Positions 18,224 through 29,204 of a stretch of 64,000 nucleotides of DNA are shown one piece after another. Within the stretch, counting starts at the first letter, position 1; each line of letters begins with the position of its first letter. The notes below the pieces were generated by a model. It searched no databases. It was not told where the DNA came from and was given only the letters and a program-made list of their open reading frames with translations. Source of the DNA: Streptomyces sp. SW4 (GTDB taxonomy: Bacteria; Actinomycetota; Actinomycetes; Streptomycetales; Streptomycetaceae). The stretch lies in the NCBI GenBank assembly GCA_003248315.1, contig QKWM01000004.1, positions 3,593,001 through 3,657,000 on the forward strand, written 5' to 3'. The translations under genes were made by a program, and so were the position numbers.

Positions 18224-20699
18224 GTGGCGAGGTCACAGGCACAGGCGCACGCAGGGGCACAGGGGCGGTCCGAGGCGCGGACGGCGGCCGACGCGGCCCG
18301 CGAGGCGGCCGTGGAGGCGGCCCTCGCCGGGCTGGACCTGGACGCCAAGACCCGGCTGCTGTCCGGGCAGGACATGTGGACCCTGCCCGCCCTGCCGGAG
18401 ATCGGCCTGGGCTCCCTGGTGATGTCCGACGGCCCGGTCGGCGTGCGGGGCGTGCGCTGGACCGCCGACGACCCGTCCGTGGCCCTGCCCTCGCCGACCG
18501 CGCTGGCCGCCACCTGGGACCCGGAGCTGGCCCGCCGAGCCGGGGAACTGCTCGCCCAGGAGGCCCGCCGCAAGGGCGTCCACGTCCTGCTCGCTCCCAC
18601 GGTCAACCTGCACCGCTCCCCGCTCGGCGGCCGGCACTTCGAGGCCTACAGCGAGGATCCGTACCTGACCGGGCGCATCGGCACCGGCTACGTCACGGGA
18701 GTGCAGTCCGGCGGCGTCGCCACCACCGTCAAGCACTTCGTGGCCAACGACGCCGAGACCGACCGCTTCACCGTGAACAACGTGGTCTCCGAGCGCGCCC
18801 TGCGCGAGCTGTACCTGGCGCCCTTCGAGGCGATCGTCGCCAACGCCCGCCCCTGGGGTGTCATGACCGCCTACAACCAGGTCAACGGCACGACGATGAC
18901 CGAGCACCACCACCTGGTCAACGAGGTCCTGCGCGGCGAATGGGGCTTCGACGGCTGCAACGTCTCCGACTGGGTGGCCGCCCGCTCCACCACCGGCGCG
19001 ATCAAGGGCGGCCTGGACGTCGCGATGCCCGGCCCGCGGACCGTGTACGGCGAGGCGCTCGCCCGTGCCGTGCGGGACGGCGAGGTCGCCGAGGCCGAGG
19101 TCGACACGGCCGTCCGCAACGTGCTGCGGCTCGCCGCCCGCGTCGGCGTCCTCGACGGCGCCGACCCCGTCGTCCCCGAGCCGCCCGCCGAGGCCGACGG
19201 CGAGGCCCTGGCCCGCGAGATCGCCCGCCGCTCCTTCGTCCTGGTCCGCAACGAGCGCGGGGCCCTCCCTCTCAGGCCCGGCACGGTCGCCCTGATCGGA
19301 GCCGCCGCCCGCGACGCCCGCGTCCTCGGCGGCGGCTCCGCCACCGTCTTCCCGGCCCACGTAGTCTCCCCGCTCGACGGCCTCACCGCCGCCCTGCCCG
19401 AGGGCAGCCTCACGTATGCCGTCGGCGCCGACCCGAACACCGAACTCGCCGCCGCCGGGCCGGGCTTCGCCCTGCGCGCCGTCTGCCGCGACGCCGACGG
19501 CCGGGTCCTCGGCACCGGCTCCGCACCGGGCGGACAGATCCAGTGGATGGGCGACGACCTCCCCGACGGCGTCACCCACGAGGCGCTGCACAGTGTCGAG
19601 CTGACCGGCACCTTCACCCCGCGGGAGTCCGGCCCGCACACCTTCGGCATCAAGGGCGTGGGACACCACACCCTCACCGTCGCCGGCCGGACCTGCTTCG
19701 ACGACGTGCAGCGCCTGGCGAAGGACGACCCCTTCGAGGCCCTCTTCGGCGCCCCCGTACCCCACGCCGTGGTCGAACTGGCCGCCGGCGAGCCGGTCGA
19801 GGTCTCCCTCCGCCACGTCGTCGAGCAGCCCGAGGGCGTGCCGATGAAGGTCGTCACCTTCGCCCTGTGCCACGCCGGGCCCCAGCGCGACCCGGACGAG
19901 CTGATCGCCGAGGCCGCCGAGGCCGCGCGGGGCGCTGACACCGCCGTGGTCGTCGTCGCCACCACCGAACGTGTCGAGTCCGAGGGCTTCGACCGCACCG
20001 ACCTCACGCTCCCGGGCCGCCAGGACGACCTGGTCCGCGCGGTCGCCGCCGCCAACCCGAACACGGTCGTGGTCGTCAACTCCGGCTCCCCGGTGGAGCT
20101 GCCCTGGCGCGACGAGGTCGCCGCCGTGCTGCTGAGCTGGTTCCCGGGCAGGAGGGCGGTGCCGCCCTCGCCGACGTGCTCACCGGCGCCCATGAGCCCG
20201 GCGGCCGGCTCCCCACCACCTGGGGCTCCCTCGCGGACGCCCCCGTCACCCGCGTCACCCCCACGGACGGCGAACTGCCCTACGAGGAGGACCTGTTCAT
20301 CGGCTACGCGGCCTGGGAGAAGGCGGGCCGCACCCCGGCCTACCCGTTCGGCCACGGCCTCGGCTACACCGACTGGGCCTACGAGGCCGCCGAGACCGAC
20401 GGCACCACCGTCCGGGTCCGCCTGCGCAACACCGGCGACCGGCCCGGCCGCGAGGTCGTCCAGGTCTACCTCGCCCCACCCGCCCCAACGCCTCCCGCCC
20501 CGCATGCCGGCTCGCCGGATTCGCGGGCGTGGAGGCCGGGCCGGGCGAGGTGGCCGAGGCGGTCGTGGAACTCCCGCGCCGCGCCTTCGAGGTCTGGGAC
20601 GAGACGGCCGGCTCGTGGGCCTTTGTGAAGGGTTCGTACGAACTCCGCATCGGGCGGTCGATCGCGGACCGCCGGATCACCACGACGGTTACCGTCTGA
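18224..20699 (+). CDS. GH3 beta-glucosidase with inserted PA14 domain
   Basis: Retaining beta-glucosidase. GTG start with GAGGAGG upstream. No signal peptide, so probably intracellular, acting on imported oligosaccharides. N-terminal barrel: LVMSDGPVGVRGVRW, KHFVANDAETDR, and GFDGCNVSDWVAARS with the nucleophile Asp. Then a C-terminal sandwich is interrupted at about residues 400-540 by a PA14-like module (FTPRESGPHTFGIKG). A FnIII-like end follows (VRVRLRNTGDRPGREVVQVYL). Two single bases are missing, at about 20146-20148 and 20474-20477. Repaired length is about 825 residues. Likely controlled by the divergent TetR. Confidence 0.88.
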
Positions 20700-20756
20700 G
20701 ACGGGACGACGGTCCCATGAGCAGCCCCGGCCCGGAACCTGACGGCCGGGCCGGGG

Positions 20757-20880
20757 CTCGGCTTCCCGACGCGGGGGCCCCTGACACGGGGCTCCCTGAC
20801 GCGGGGCTCCCTGACGCGGGCTCCGTGACGCGGGGCTCCCTGACGCGAAGCTCCCGGACACCGGGCTTGATGACGCGGGG
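20757..20880. repeat. 15-base tandem repeat, about seven degenerate units
   Basis: Units close to GGGCTCCCTGACGCG follow one another between the stop of the GH3 gene and the stop of the convergent SGNH hydrolase. One unit is 14 bases long and several carry substitutions. It fills nearly the whole gap and may act as a structured transcription barrier. Confidence 0.75.
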
Positions 20881-21770
20881 TCAGCCCCGGTCCGCGGTGA
20901 CGGTGCGGTAGGCGATCTCCGCCAGCCGTGCCTGGCCGTTCACGCTCGGATGGAACCAGTCCCAGCGGCTCAGCTGCCCCGTGCCGAACCGGTACGCGTG
21001 CACCGCGCCGCCGTCCGTGCGGCACCGGCGGTCCTTCGCGCAGACGTCCCGCAGCACCGCGTTGTAGTCCCGCACCCGCCGGTCCACCGTCTCCCGGCGC
21101 TCGACCGCCGCCGCGTCCAGGGAGTCCGCGTCACCGAGCATCGTCGGGCAGATGCCCAGCTTCCACACCCGCTTGCCCAGCGGATCGGCGCGCCCCTGCG
21201 ACCAGAGCCGCTTCAGGTCCGGGATGCTCGCCACATACACCTGGGTCCTGGGCAGAGCCTTGCGCAGGGTGCTCAGCGCGTTCTCGAACTGGGTCCGGAA
21301 GTCCGCCACCGGCGTCATCGCCGACGTCGAGGACCGGCAGGCGTCGTTCGCCCCACCAGCACCGTGACCAGCTCCGGCTTCCGCGCCGCCGCGCGGCGCA
21401 TCTGCCCGGCGAGATCCGCCATCCGGGCCCCGCTCACCGCGTGGTTCCAGCTCCGCTCGGCCGCCCCGGCCCTCCCGAGCAGGCGCACCGCCAGACTGTC
21501 GACCTCGGGGCTGCTGCCCGTCGCCCACGACACCTCCGGGCAGTCCGACAGCACCGCGCACGCGTCGAACCCGGTGGTGATGGAGTCACCGACCGCCGCG
21601 ACCGACTCGGGGCTGGTGTCCCAGACCGGCGTGGGGAGGGCCGGGCCCCGCGCTCGGCCGGTGCGGAGGCGTCGCCGCCGACGGCGTCGCACCCCGCGAC
21701 CCCGAGGACGGCCGCGCACAGCACGGCGAGCACAGCCCGCGACCGGCGACCGCGTCTTCCCCGCTCCATC
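20881..21770 (-). CDS. SGNH/GDSL-family hydrolase lipoprotein
   Basis: Secreted esterase/lipase-type hydrolase of about 297 residues. ATG start at 21770 with GAGGGA upstream. The signal ends in a lipobox (LGVAGC), so it is membrane-anchored. Block I AVGDSITTGF carries the nucleophile Ser, block III GANDACRSS the oxyanion residues, and block V DWFHPSVNGQ the Asp/His pair. Two bases are missing, near 21645 and in CCCC at about 21350. Substrate unknown. The C-terminus abuts a tandem-repeat tract. Confidence 0.82.
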
Positions 21771-22024
21771 CGGTCCCTCCCTCGCTCGACCCGCACCGAC
21801 TCCTCATGCTGCTCAACCCATGACACCGCGTGTGGGTTCCCGGAGCCGCCGATGCGGCCGCTCACACCCGCACAGGCGTCCTGCCGGGTGAATGGCGCAT
21901 GTTTCCCGGCACCGGGACCGACGGTACGTCACACTCCTTGCGCCGCCGCACGGTAGCCTCGCCCTCAACACGGCCCGCCCGGCCGCGGCCGTTCCGAGAT
22001 GTCCCGCTCAGCCCGGAGGTTCCG

Positions 22025-22517
22025 GTGACGACACGTGGAGTCCTGTACGTGCACTCCGCTCCGCGCGCGCTCTGCCCGCACGTCGAGTGGGCCGTCGCCG
22101 GAGTGCTCGGCACGCGCGTCAGCCTGGACTGGATCCGGCAGCCCGCCGCGCCCGGCACCTGGCGTTCGGAGTTCTCCTGGCAGGGCGAGGCCGGCACCGC
22201 CTCCAAACTGGCCTCCGCGCTGCGCGGCTGGCACCTGCTGCGCTTCGAGGTGACCGCCGAGCCCTGCGCCACCGCCGAGGGCGAGCGCTACAGCTGCACC
22301 CCGACCTCGGCATCTTCCACGCCGTCACCGGCATCCACGGCGACATCCTCATCCCGAGGACCGCCTGCGCGCCGCCCTGACCCGCTCCCAGCGCGAGGAG
22401 ACCGACCTGGAGCTGGAGATCGCCAAGCTCCTGGGCAAGCCCTGGGACGACGAGCTCGAGCCGTTCCGCTACGCGGGCGAGGGCGCCCCGGTCCGCTGGC
22501 TGCACCAGGTGGTCTGA
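22025..22517 (+). CDS. DUF3145 family protein
   Basis: Conserved actinobacterial protein of about 164 residues, function unknown. GTG start VTTRGVLYVHSAPRALC with GGAGG upstream. Typical segments: HVEWAVAGVLGTRVSLDW, GEAGTASKLASALRGW, LGIFHAVTGIHGDILIPED and PFRYAGEGAPVRWLHQVV. Two single bases are missing (CCCC at 22299-22302 and CCC at 22353-22355). It is convergent with fabF and shares a bidirectional terminator with it. Confidence 0.85.
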
Positions 22518-22547
22518 CGCCCCGCGCCGCGAGCGCGCCGCGACGAC

Positions 22548-22581
22548 GACGGCCCGGACCCCCGACGGGGTCCGGGCCGTC
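22548..22581. terminator. bidirectional hairpin terminator between DUF3145 and fabF
   Basis: GACGGCCCGGACCCC at 22548-22562 pairs perfectly with 22567-22581 around CGAC. It serves the two convergent genes. Confidence 0.8.
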
Positions 22582-22597
22582 ACTCATGACGTCCGGT

Positions 22598-23869
22598 TCA
22601 CACGGTGCGGAACGCCAGCACCACGTTGTGGCCGCCGAAGCCGAACGAGTCGTTCAGCGCGGCGATCCGCCCGTCGGCGGGCAGCTTCCGCGCCTCACCG
22701 CGCACGATGTCCGCGTTGGCCTCGGCCTCGGGGTCGATCGTCTCGACGTTGATGGTCGGCGGCGCCACCCGGTGGTACAGGGCGAGCACGGCCGCGACCG
22801 ACTCCACGCCGCCCGCACCGCCGAGCAGGTGCCCGGTCATCGACTTCGTGGCGGAGACCGCCATGTGGTCGGCGTGGTCGCCGAACACCTTCCGCAGCGC
22901 CTTCAGCTCGGCGATGTCACCGGCCGGCGTCGAGGTGGCGTGCGCGTTGACGTGCACGACCTCGGCCGGGTCCAGGCCGGTGCGGTCCAGCAGGTTCTGC
23001 AGGGCGTGCGAGATGCCCCGGCCCTCCGGCTCGGGCTGCACGATGTCGTGGCTGTCGGCGGAGATGCCCTGGCCGACCGCCTCCGCGTAGACGCGGGCAC
23101 CGCGGGCCGCGGCGTGCTCGGCGGACTCCAGCACCAGCACGCCGGCGCCCTCGCCGAGGACGAAGCCGTCACGGGCGACGTCGAAGGGACGCGAGGCGCC
23201 CTGCGGGTCGTCGTTGTTCTTGGACATCGCCATCATGTTGCCGAACGCGGCGATGGGCAGCGGGTGGATCGCCGCCTCCGTACCGCCGGCGACGACGACG
23301 TCGGCGCGGCCGGTGCGGATCATCTCGATGGCGTAGCCGATGGCCTCGGCGCCCGACGCGCAGGCGGAGACCGGCGTGTGCACGCCCGCCCGGGCGCCCA
23401 CGGCGAGCCCCACGTTGGCCGAGGGGCTGTTCGGCATCAGCATGGGCACGGTGTGCGGGGAGACGCGGCGGACGCCCTTCTCCTTCAGCACGTCGTACTG
23501 GTCCAGCAGCGTCGTGACACCGCCGATGCCGGAGGCGATGACCGCGCCCAGCCGGTCGGGGTCGACACCGGCGCCCTCACCGGCCTTGGACTCGAAACCG
23601 GCGTCCTTCCAGGCCTCCTGGGCGGCGACCAGCGCGAACTGCGCCGAGCGGTCCAGCCGGCGGGCCTGCGGCCGGGGGATGACCTCGGTCGGCTCCACGG
23701 CCACGGGGGCCGCGATGCGGACCGCCTGCTCGGCGGCCCAGTCCTGCTCCAGGGGCTTGACGCCGGAACGTCCGGCGACCAGGCCCTCCCAGGTCGAGGC
23801 TGCGTCGCCACCCAGCGGTGTGGTTGCGCCGATACCGGTGACGACCACGGTGCGATTGGTCGAGCTCAC
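22598..23869 (-). CDS. fabF: beta-ketoacyl-ACP synthase II
   Basis: Condenses malonyl-ACP with acyl-ACP in fatty-acid elongation. Intact, 423 residues, GTG start. The Cys-His-His triad is visible: VSACASGAEAIGYA, VNAHATSTPAGDIAELK and SATKSMTGHLLGGAG. Last gene of the fabD-fabH-acpP-fabF operon, 88 bases after acpP, followed by a bidirectional terminator. The order is the same as in S. coelicolor. Confidence 0.96.
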   Translation of the reverse strand: MSSTNRTVVVTGIGATTPLGGDAASTWEGLVAGRSGVKPLEQDWAAEQAVRIAAPVAVEPTEVIPRPQARRLDRSAQFALVAAQEAWKDAGFESKAGEGAGVDPDRLGAVIASGIGGVTTLLDQYDVLKEKGVRRVSPHTVPMLMPNSPSANVGLAVGARAGVHTPVSACASGAEAIGYAIEMIRTGRADVVVAGGTEAAIHPLPIAAFGNMMAMSKNNDDPQGASRPFDVARDGFVLGEGAGVLVLESAEHAAARGARVYAEAVGQGISADSHDIVQPEPEGRGISHALQNLLDRTGLDPAEVVHVNAHATSTPAGDIAELKALRKVFGDHADHMAVSATKSMTGHLLGGAGGVESVAAVLALYHRVAPPTINVETIDPEAEANADIVRGEARKLPADGRIAALNDSFGFGGHNVVLAFRTV

Positions 23870-23957
23870 GGGAATTCTTTCTCCAACGGGAAGCGGATTC
23901 GTACGGCGCCACCGCCGGGTGGCGGGGCAGTTCAGCCCACAGGCAGTGATCGGCTGA

Positions 23958-24206
23958 TCAGGCCTGGTGCTTGAGGATGTAGTCGGTCGCGTCGCCGACG
24001 GTCTTGAGGTTCTTGACGTCGTCGTCCGGGATCTTCACGTCGAAGCGCTCCTCGGCGGCGACGACGACCTCGACCATGGACAGCGAGTCGACGTCCAGGT
24101 CGTCGGTGAAGGACTTGTCCAGCTGGACGTCCTCAACCGGGATGCCGGCGATCTCGTTCACGATCTCCGCGAGACCGGCGACGATCTCTTCCTGAGTGGC
24201 GGCCAT
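23958..24206 (-). CDS. acpP: acyl carrier protein
   Basis: Carries growing acyl chains on a 4'-phosphopantetheine attached to the Ser of DLDVDSLSMVEVV. 82 residues, acidic, intact. ATG at 24206 has AGGAGC upstream. It lies between fabH and fabF as in other streptomycetes and works with both. Confidence 0.96.
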   Translation of the reverse strand: MAATQEEIVAGLAEIVNEIAGIPVEDVQLDKSFTDDLDVDSLSMVEVVVAAEERFDVKIPDDDVKNLKTVGDATDYILKHQA

Positions 24207-24311
24207 GATGGCGCTCCTTCGTAGATGTTCCAGAGGGTTGTGGCGTCCGCCGCGTCGGCGGCGGCCGGTGCACGGTTTCCGCACCGGATCGCATGATCCG
24301 GCACGGAGTGC

Positions 24312-25342
24312 CTAAGGGAGGGTAACGACCGTCGCGGCGTAGACGAGACCCGCCCCGAAGCCGATGACGAGCGCGGTGTCGCCGCTCTTCGCCTCGCCGG
24401 TCGCCAGGAGCCGCTCCATCGCGAGCGGGATCGAGGCGGCCGAGGTGTTGCCGGTGGTGCGGATGTCACGGGCGACCGTGACGTGCTCCGGCAGCTTCAG
24501 CGTCTTCACCATCGAGTCGATGATCCGCACGTTGGCCTGGTGCGGAATGAAGACGTCCAGGTCGTCCGGGGTGATCCCGGCCGCGTCCAGCGCCTGCTGC
24601 GCGACCTTCGCCATCTCGAACACGGCCCAGCGGAACACCGCCTGGCCCTCCTGCGTGATCGCAGGAAACTTCACGTTGCCCTCGCTGTCGAGGGCAGACG
24701 GGAGACGTCGCCGATGCGGTACTGGTCCCAGGGGACCGTCTGCTTGATCGTTTCGGCCTTGTCGCCCTCGGAGCCCCACACGGTCGGGCCGATCGCGGGC
24801 TCCTGGGACGGGCCGACGACGACCGCGCCCGCGCCGTCGCCGAACAGGAAGGCGGTGGCCCGGTCCTCCAGGTCGGTCAGGTCGGACAGCCGCTCGACAC
24901 CGATGACGAGCACGTGCTCCGCCGAGCCCTCGACGACCATGCCCTTGGCCAGGGTGAGGCCGTAGCCGAAGCCGGCGCAGCCCGCCGAGATGTCGAAGGC
25001 CGCGGCCTTGTTCGTGCCCAGCTTGTCGGCGATCTCGGTGGCCACGGCCGGCGTCTGGCTGAAGTGCGACACGGTCGAGACGACCACCGCGCCGATCTGC
25101 TCGGCGTCGATCCCGGCGTCCGCGATCGCCTTGCCGGCCGCCTCGACGGACATCGCCGCGACGGTCTCCTCCGGCGAGGCCCAGTGACGGGTCTCGATGC
25201 CGGAGCGGGAGCGGATCCACTCGTCGGACGAGTCGATCTTCTCCAGGATCACCTCGTTCGGCACGACCCGGGTCGGACGGTAGCCGCCCACGCCGAGGAT
25301 GCGCGCGTACGGGGCGCCCTTGCTGGGCTTGATCTTCGGCAT
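24312..25342 (-). CDS. fabH: beta-ketoacyl-ACP synthase III
   Basis: Starts fatty-acid synthesis by condensing an acyl-CoA primer with malonyl-ACP. In Streptomyces it accepts branched primers and so sets the iso/anteiso pattern. Catalytic Cys in DISAGCAGFGYGL, His in IPHQANVRII, Asn in RTTGNTSAASIP. One base is missing in GGG at 24692-24694, at DVSRLP/LDSEGN, separating Cys from His and Asn. Repaired length is about 343 residues. It begins 14 bases after the fabD stop. Confidence 0.95.
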
Positions 25343-25356
25343 GCTCTCGGGCTCCT

Positions 25357-26285
25357 TCAGCCGTGCTCGGCGATCAGCTCGCGCGCGGCGTCGAGGTCGG
25401 CGGGGACTTCAGGGCCAGCGTCTTCACACCCGGCAGGGCGCGCTTGGCCAGCCCGGTGAGCGTGCCGCCCGGGCACACCTCGATCAGCGCGGTGACGCCG
25501 AGTTCCTTGAACGTCTCCATGCACAGGTCCCAGCGGACCGGGTTGGCGACCTGCCCGACCAGCCGCTCGAGCACCTCGGCGCCGGTGGCGACGGTCGCGC
25601 CGTCCTTGTTGGAGACGTAGGCGACCTTCGGGTCGGCCGGCGTCAGCTCCTTGGCGGCCTCGGCCAGCTTGTCGACGGCGGGCGCCATGTGGTGGGTGTG
25701 GAAGGCGCCGGCGACCTTCAGCGGCACGACCTTGCGCACGCCCTCGGGCTTGTCCTCGTTCAGCGCGGCGAGCTGCTCCAGCGTGCCGGCGGCGACGATC
25801 TGGCCCGCGCCGTTCATGTTCGCCGGGGTCAGGCCGAGCTTCTCCAGGTGCGGCACGGTGACCTCGGGGTCGCCGCCGAGCAGCGCGGACATGCCGGTGG
25901 GGGTGACGGCGGTCGCCTCGGCCATGGCCAGGCCGCGGGTGCGCACCAGCCGGACGGCCTCCTCGTCGGGCAGGACACCGGCGAGGGCGGCGGCGGCCAG
26001 CTCGCCGACGCTGTGGCCGGCGACGGCGCCGACCTTGCGGGGCAGCTCGGCCGGGTCGTCGAAGAGCAGGTAGGCGGAGGCCAGCGAGGCGGCGACGAGC
26101 AGCGGCTGGGCGACGGCCGTGTCGCGGATCTCGTCCGCGTCCGCCTCGGTGCCGTAGCGGATCAGGTCGAGACCCGCGGCGTCGGACCATGCCTCGAGGG
26201 CACCGCGGACGCCGGGCAGGTCGAGCCAGTCAGTCAGGAAGCCGGGCGTCTGGGCGCCCTGGCCGGGAGCGACGAGTACGAGCAC
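25357..26285 (-). CDS. fabD: malonyl-CoA:ACP malonyltransferase
   Basis: Loads malonyl units onto ACP. I chose the GTG at 26285 (MLVLVAPGQGAQTPG), the conserved family N-terminus; two further GTGs lie just upstream. The active Ser is in AGHSVGELAAA and the His in GAFHTHHM. One base is missing in GGGG at 25402-25405; the repaired end is ADLDAARELIAEHG. First gene of the operon, 87 bases after fasR. Confidence 0.94.
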
Positions 26286-26349
26286 TCTCACACTCTCTCT
26301 TGGGACGGCCACGGCCGCCCGTGGGGACAGGGACGAAGAACACGAGGGG

Positions 26350-26369
26350 TTTTGTGGGCCCCGACAAAA
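26350..26369. promoter_or_regulatory. inverted repeat between fasR and fabD (putative FasR operator)
   Basis: TTTTGT and ACAAAA flank GGGCCCCG immediately after the fasR stop and about 65 bases upstream of fabD. AT-rich arms stand out in this GC-rich region. In S. coelicolor FasR activates the fab promoter in this interval (established); assigning this repeat to FasR is inference. Confidence 0.5.
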
Positions 26370-26371
26370 GC

Positions 26372-27574
26372 CTAGGGTTGCTGATCTCCATCGGCCAGAC
26401 GCCCGAGGATCAGCGCGATCCGCAGGGTGAACGCAGACCGTACATCAGACGGCGACCACCCGGTGACGTCAGTCACACGTCGGAGCCGGTAGCGCACGGT
26501 GTTGGGGTGAACGAACAGCATCCGCGCGGCGCCCTCCAGACTGCTGGCCTGTTCCAGATAGACGCTCAGCGTCTCCAGCAGCGCCGCCCCGGCCTCCTCC
26601 AGCGGTCTGTAGATCTCCTCCACCAGCTGTTCGCGCGCCGCGGGGTCTCCGGCGATCGCGCGCTCCGGCAGCAGATCGTCCGCCAGCACCGGCCGCGGCG
26701 CGTCCTGCCAGGCCGAACACGCCTTGAGCCCGGCGGCGGCGGCCTGCGCGGACCGGGTCGCGGCCAGCAGGTCGGGAACGACCGGCCCGGCCACCACCGG
26801 CCCCTGGGCGAACGGCCCGATCAGCGACTTGGCGACCGCCAGCGGGTTGTCGCTGCCGCCCGCGATGACCACCAGCCGGTCGCCGAGCACCCCGGTGAGG
26901 ACCTGGAGCTTGGCGTGCCGGGCGGCGCGCCGGATGGCCTCCACGGTCAGCTCGGAGTCGCCGTCCGGGGCCGTGCCGAGCACGACGCACACGTGCTCGG
27001 GGAGTTCCAGCCGAGGGCGGCGGCCCGCGAGACGGCCCCTCGTCGGCCTCTCCGCTGAGCACCGCGTTCACGACCAGCGACTCCAGGCGCGCGTCCCAGG
27101 CACCGCGTGCCTCGGCGGCCTGGCGTACACCTGGGCGGTGGCGAAGGCGATCTCCCGGGCGTACACCAGCAGCGCCTCGCGCAGCACCGACTCGTCGCCG
27201 GGCGCCGCGACCTCGTCGATCGCGGACTCCATCACCTCGATCGTCGTGCGGACCATCTCGACGGTCTGCCGCAGCGTGATCGCCCGGGTCAGCTCGCGCG
27301 GCGCCGTGCCGAAGACGTCGGTGGAGATGGCCTGCGGGGCGTCGGGGCGCCGGAACCACTCGGTGAACGCGGCGATGCCCGCCTGCGCGACCAGACCGAT
27401 CCAGGAACGGTTCTCCGGGGGCATGGCCCGGTACCAGGGCAGCGTCTCGTCCATCCGCGCGATCGCCTGCGCGGCGAGCGATCCGGACGACTTCTCGAGC
27501 CGCTTCAGCGTCGCCGAGTGCGGATGGAGGTCGTGGCGGGCGGCCGGGTTCTTGCTGGATTCGGGTTCGGGCAC
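26372..27574 (-). CDS. fasR: PucR-type activator of fatty-acid synthesis
   Basis: Transcription factor that in S. coelicolor activates fabDHPF. GTG start MPEPESSKNPAARHDLHPHS. A long GGDEF-like/central domain is followed by a C-terminal helix-turn-helix: LETLSVYLEQASSLEGAAR then LFVHPNTVRYRLRRVTDVTG. Two single bases are missing, near 27122 and 27018. Repaired length is about 401 residues. It is transcribed in the same direction as, and just upstream of, fabD. Confidence 0.9.
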
Positions 27575-27635
27575 GGGACAAGACTGCCTTATCGGGACGG
27601 CCCGGCGTGCGGCCGGGTCTACGGTGGGCCTCGTG

Positions 27636-28285
27636 ATGGACGTACGGCGCGCCGACGAGCGCTACCCAGGAGGCGACCCGGCGGCCGGGATCGAGTCGCG
27701 GCACGCCTTCTCCTTCGGGCCCCACTACGACCCCGGCAATCTGCGCTTCGGCGCGCTGATCGCCTGCAACGAGGAGCGGCTGGCACCCGGTGCCGGCTTC
27801 GACGAGCACCCGCACAGCCACACCGAGATCGTGACGTGGGTGGTCGAGGGGAGCTGACGCACCGCGACACCACCGGGCACGAGACGACGGTCCGCGCCGG
27901 GGACGTCCAGCGCCTCAGCTCGGCGTCCGGCGTCCGGCACGTGGAGCGCAACGACGGCGCCGGCCCCTGACCTTCGTGCAGATGTGGCTGGCCCGCGCGA
28001 GCCCGGCGGCGAGCCGTCCTACGAGATCGTGCACGGCATCGCCGACGCCACGCCGTACGCCGTCCCGGAGGCCGGCGCGATGCTCCACGTGCGGCGGCTG
28101 GCGGCCGGGGAGCGGACGGCGGTGCCGGACGCCGCGTACGTGTACGCGCACGTGGTGCGCGGCCGGGTGGCCCTGGACGGCACGGAACTGGGCCCCGGTG
28201 ACGCGGCGCGGATCACCGGCGCCCGGGGCTGGAGGCGGTGGGGACGACGGAGGCCGAACTGCTCGTGTGGGAGATGGCCGGCTAG
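27636..28285 (+). CDS. pirin-family bicupin protein
   Basis: Cupin-fold protein; bacterial pirins include quercetin dioxygenases and regulators, and the role here is unknown. ATG at 27636 (a GTG one codon upstream is possible). HAFSFGPHYDPGNLRFGAL and FDEHPHSHTEIVTWVVEG carry the metal-binding His residues of cupin 1, followed by GDVQRLSSASGVRHVERN. At least four single bases are missing (near 27848, 27966, 28005 and 28230), so the protein is spread over three frames. The repaired end is ELLVWEMAG. Its TAG stop shares the palindrome CTAG with the stop of the convergent serine hydrolase. Confidence 0.83.
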
Positions 28286-29096
28286 CGGGCCTCCGCCAGC
28301 ACCGCGTCGGTGAACGGCGGCCACGCCTCGACCGCCCACGGGCCGAAGGCGCGGTCGGTCAGCGCCACGCAGGCCACAGAGGCGTCGGGGTCGATCCACA
28401 GGAACGTACCGGACTGCCCGAAGTGCCCGAAGGTGCGCGGCGAGGAGGCGGATCCGGTCCAGTGCGGGGACTTGCCGTCGCGGATCTCGAAGCCGAGGCC
28501 CCAGTCGTTGGGTTCTGGTGGCCGTAGCCCGGCAGGACGCCCTTGGTGCCCGGGTACTGCACGGTCATCGCCTCGGCGACCGTCCGCGGGTCCAGCAGGC
28601 GCGGGGCCTGCACCTCGGCCGCGAACCGCAGCAGGTCCTCGACCGTGGAGACGCCGTCCTTGGCGGGGAGCCCTCCAGCGAGGTCGCCGTCATGCCCAGC
28701 GGCTCCAGCACCGCCTGGCGCAGGTACTCGGCGAACGGGATGTCCGTGGCCTTCGCGATGTGGTCGCCGAGCTGCTCGAAACCGGCGTTGGAGTACAGGC
28801 GCCGGTCGCCGGGCGGGGCGGTCACCCGGTGCTCGTCGAAGGCCAGCCCCGAGGTGTGGGCGAGCAGATGCCGGACCGTGGACCCGGAGGGCCCGCGGGC
28901 TCGTCCAGCTCGACGGCGCCCTCCTCGTAGGCGACCAGTGCCGCGTAGGCCGCGAGCGGCTTGGTGACCGAGGCCAGCGGGAAGCGCCGCCCGACGGGGC
29001 CGTGGGTCCCCAGGACCGTGCCGTCGGCCCGTACGACACCCGCGGCCGCGGTGGGACCGGCCAGTTCTCGATCGACGCGAGGCTCTTCAAGGACAT
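28282..29096 (-). CDS. class C beta-lactamase/DD-peptidase-fold serine hydrolase
   Basis: Cytoplasmic-looking penicillin-binding-protein-like hydrolase or esterase with no signal peptide. ATG start MSLKSLASIENWPV. The SxxK motif is LASVTKPL, the YxN motif is LYSNAGFEQLG, and the third motif region is FGHFGQSGTFLWID. Four single bases are missing along the gene, giving a repaired length of about 272 residues. The end DAVLAEAR uses the TAG at 28284-28282, sharing CTAG with the pirin gene. Possible roles are esterase or peptidase; substrate unknown. Confidence 0.82.
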
Positions 29097-29204
29097 GCCT
29101 GCGAGCCTAAGCGGCGCGACGGGCCGCCCGCAGGCAGGGGTCCGCTCCGCGGCCGCCCGGGCCGCCGGGTCCCCGCGGGGTCGCCGGTTTCTCACCGGAC
29201 CGGC

